The notes under the pieces are model-generated. The model was not told the DNA's origin, searched no databases, and saw only the letters and a program-made list of their open reading frames with translations. Source: Actinomycetota bacterium (GTDB taxonomy: Bacteria; Actinomycetota; Thermoleophilia; Gaiellales; Gaiellaceae). Taken from it: a stretch of 12,826 bases of DNA. The DNA lies in contig PMMN01000072.1 of NCBI GenBank assembly GCA_003162235.1, positions 263 to 13,088 of the forward strand, in the 5' to 3' direction. Below are positions 11,655 through 12,826 of this stretch, piece by piece; the first letter of the stretch is position 1, and each line of letters opens with the position of its first letter. Made by a program: the position numbers and the translations under genes.

Positions 11655-12346
11655 TAGCCGCCCGAAGAAGCGGAGACGAGACGGAGTCGCGGCGTCTGCT
11701 CGTTTCGTTCTCTCGAAAGCTCCAGCGCGATAGCCCGCAGGCACTCCAGCAGCCCGGCCGCGCCGGCATCGACGACTCCGTTCTCACGCAGTACGGGGAG
11801 CCGGTCAGAGATTCGAGCCAGCGCCTCTTCGCCGCGCTCGACGAGCTTTTGAAGGAGTTGTTCCAGCGACAGCTTCTCGCGCCTACGTGAGCGAGCCTCC
11901 TCGGCCAGCTCGCACATCAGAGTCAGCATCGTCCCCTCGACCGGCCGCTGCACGGCGGCGTAGGCGGCTTCTCTAGCCCGTTCGAGCATTGCGGCAAGCG
12001 CCCGTGAATCTACGGGTGGCGCGGCCGGAGCCGCCTCGACGGCCCCGCGGACGATCTGCGAGAGGATCACGCCGGAGTTGCCGCGAGCTCCCATCAACAA
12101 GGCTCGGGCGAGGTTCTTGTGCAGCAGCGGGCGCTCGTTCGGCAGCGGCGCCTCGAGCTCGTTCACGAGCGCGCGAACGGTCATGACCAGGTTCGCGCCG
12201 GTGTCACCGTCGGGGACCGGGTAGACGTTCAGACCGTCGATCCGCGGACGCTCGCGTTCGAGTGCCTCGAGCGCCGCCCGCGCCAGCCGGCGCAACACTT
12301 CGACCTCAGCGGCCGTCGCTGTCCGGTCAGTCTCTGCGTCTGACAT
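11654..12346 (-). CDS. DAK2-domain protein (N-terminal domain of fatty acid kinase FakA only)
   Basis: The 230-residue product corresponds to the ATP-binding DAK2 domain of FakA/YloV, which phosphorylates fatty acids presented by FakB. Conserved blocks: NVYPVPDGDTGANL (40-53, the Asp residues that hold Mg-ATP), GARGNSGVILSQI (86-98), PVEGTMLT (135-142) and GVVDAGAAGLL (190-200). FakA is normally about 550 residues with two further domains; these are absent, and the 170 nt downstream show no remnant. The catalytic core looks intact, so it may be a functional stand-alone kinase domain like DhaL, or a shortened FakA. ATG 12346 overlaps the 3' end of the Asp23 gene by 20 nt, with GGAGG 12 nt upstream inside that gene. 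Usual neighbour of asp23 and recG. Confidence 0.88.
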   Translation of the reverse strand: MSDAETDRTATAAEVEVLRRLARAALEALERERPRIDGLNVYPVPDGDTGANLVMTVRALVNELEAPLPNERPLLHKNLARALLMGARGNSGVILSQIVRGAVEAAPAAPPVDSRALAAMLERAREAAYAAVQRPVEGTMLTLMCELAEEARSRRREKLSLEQLLQKLVERGEEALARISDRLPVLRENGVVDAGAAGLLECLRAIALELSRERNEQTPRLRLVSASSGG

Positions 12347-12677
12347 CGTCGATCAACACCTCCACCCGTCCCACCTCGAGCCCGGTCTGGCGCTCAACTT
12401 CGTAGCTCACGCTCGAGCGCACGGTCGCCGCCACCTCGGCCAGATTGAGACCGTAGGCGATCACCACGTGCAGAGCCAGCTCAATCCCCTGCTCGTGCGC
12501 CTTGATCTCCACTCCGTGCCTGCGCCTGAGCGCAAGCGCCCGGCGAAAGCGACCGCCTGCCTTGAGACCGACAACCCCGTAGCACTCGCCCAGCGACCGC
12601 TCCGCGATCTGAGCGATCGTCCGCGACGAGATCGCAAGCCGCCCCAACGGTGTCTCCTGGAGTCGCAAGACTTCCAC
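12327..12677 (-). CDS. Asp23/Gls24 family envelope-stress protein (YloU-like)
   Basis: A 116-residue protein of the Asp23/Gls24 family, small proteins linked to envelope stress and, in Firmicutes, encoded just before fakA. The pattern is typical: an N-terminal strand with TPLGRLAISSRTIAQIAERS, the Gly-rich GVVGLKAGG, a central GIELALHVVIAYGLNLAEVA, and the C-terminal TVRSSVSYEVERQTGLEVGRV block ending EVLIDDV. GTG 12677 is the only start that keeps the complete domain; no clear ribosome binding site precedes it. On the minus strand TACGGT lies 9 nt before the GTG, which would fit a nearly leaderless transcript, but no -35 is recognisable. It overlaps the DAK2 gene by 20 nt, so the two form an operon. 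Confidence 0.9.
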   Translation of the reverse strand: MEVLRLQETPLGRLAISSRTIAQIAERSLGECYGVVGLKAGGRFRRALALRRRHGVEIKAHEQGIELALHVVIAYGLNLAEVAATVRSSVSYEVERQTGLEVGRVEVLIDDVRRRD

Positions 12678-12735
12678 GGCCGTTAGACCGTAGAGGAACG
12701 ATGACGGTTGCGCGCAGCTCGATTCGCGAAATACA

Positions 12736-12785
12736 CGGCACTACGTTCCGCCGCCCGCCACCGAGCCACCCACCCGCGGGGTCGT
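12736..12785. repeat. GC-rich intergenic repeat, copy D
   Basis: CGGCACTACGTTCCGCCGCC, then CGCCACCGAGCCACCC and ACCCGCGGGGTCGT: 46 of 50 positions equal to copy B (3216-3265), in the same orientation but 9.5 kb away. It lies 58 nt upstream of the Asp23 start. In copy B the complementary end GTGCCG begins 42 nt past the core, which for copy D would fall just beyond the right edge. The remaining 12786-12826 shows no recognisable gene. Confidence 0.72.
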
Positions 12786-12826
12786 GATGGTAGTGCGGTG
12801 AGCGGCCCTTCGGTTGCTGGCGCCGC

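Noticed and set aside
1..12826. Mobile element genes, tRNA or rRNA genes
   Set aside because: No transposase, integrase or phage gene and no tRNA cloverleaf or rRNA sequence could be recognised on either strand.

Overview
The window looks like chromosomal DNA of a high-GC actinobacterium, most likely of the class Thermoleophilia (Solirubrobacterales/Gaiellales type). The reasons are the strong G/C third-position bias, the Calx-beta surface proteins with their characteristic C-terminal domain, and small membrane proteins of a style familiar from that class. The lineage is an inference from protein style, not from a marker gene. No tRNA, rRNA, CRISPR array, transposase or integrase is visible.

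Left part (1-3494, minus strand): the signal-peptide start of an exported Calx-beta protein runs off the left edge. It is preceded by a terminator-like hairpin and by a Calx-beta gene that has lost its 5' part. Next comes recG, then a 394-nt gene-free stretch holding three degenerate copies of a GC-rich repeat. A fourth copy lies at 12736-12785.

Central part (3495-11456): an OmpR-type response regulator and its histidine kinase (minus strand) diverge from two plus-strand operons. Operon 1 (5656-8396) encodes two small single-pass membrane proteins, an ApbE-type FAD:protein FMN transferase, a five-helix ferric-reductase-like haem membrane protein, a three-cysteine ferredoxin and a third small membrane protein. 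Operon 2 (8791-11062) carries paralogues of the two small membrane proteins and of the ferredoxin, followed by an FAD-dependent NAD(P)H:ferredoxin reductase. It lacks apbE and the haem protein. Both operons have a tandem 11-bp direct repeat about 92-96 nt before the first start codon, with further matching sequence at identical distances downstream. They therefore probably form one regulon of the adjacent OmpR-type regulator. A weaker version of the operator precedes an orphan receiver gene (11070-11456, minus). The likely electron path is NAD(P)H to reductase to ferredoxin to membrane haem to an extracytoplasmic acceptor, with ApbE flavinylating a target not seen here. The paired small membrane proteins have no redox motif and are the main unknown.

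Right part (11654-12826, minus strand): an Asp23/Gls24 gene overlaps a gene for a DAK2-only protein (FakA N-terminal domain). In Bacillus-type genomes this pair lies a short distance upstream of recG. Here about 8.5 kb containing the redox regulon separates them.
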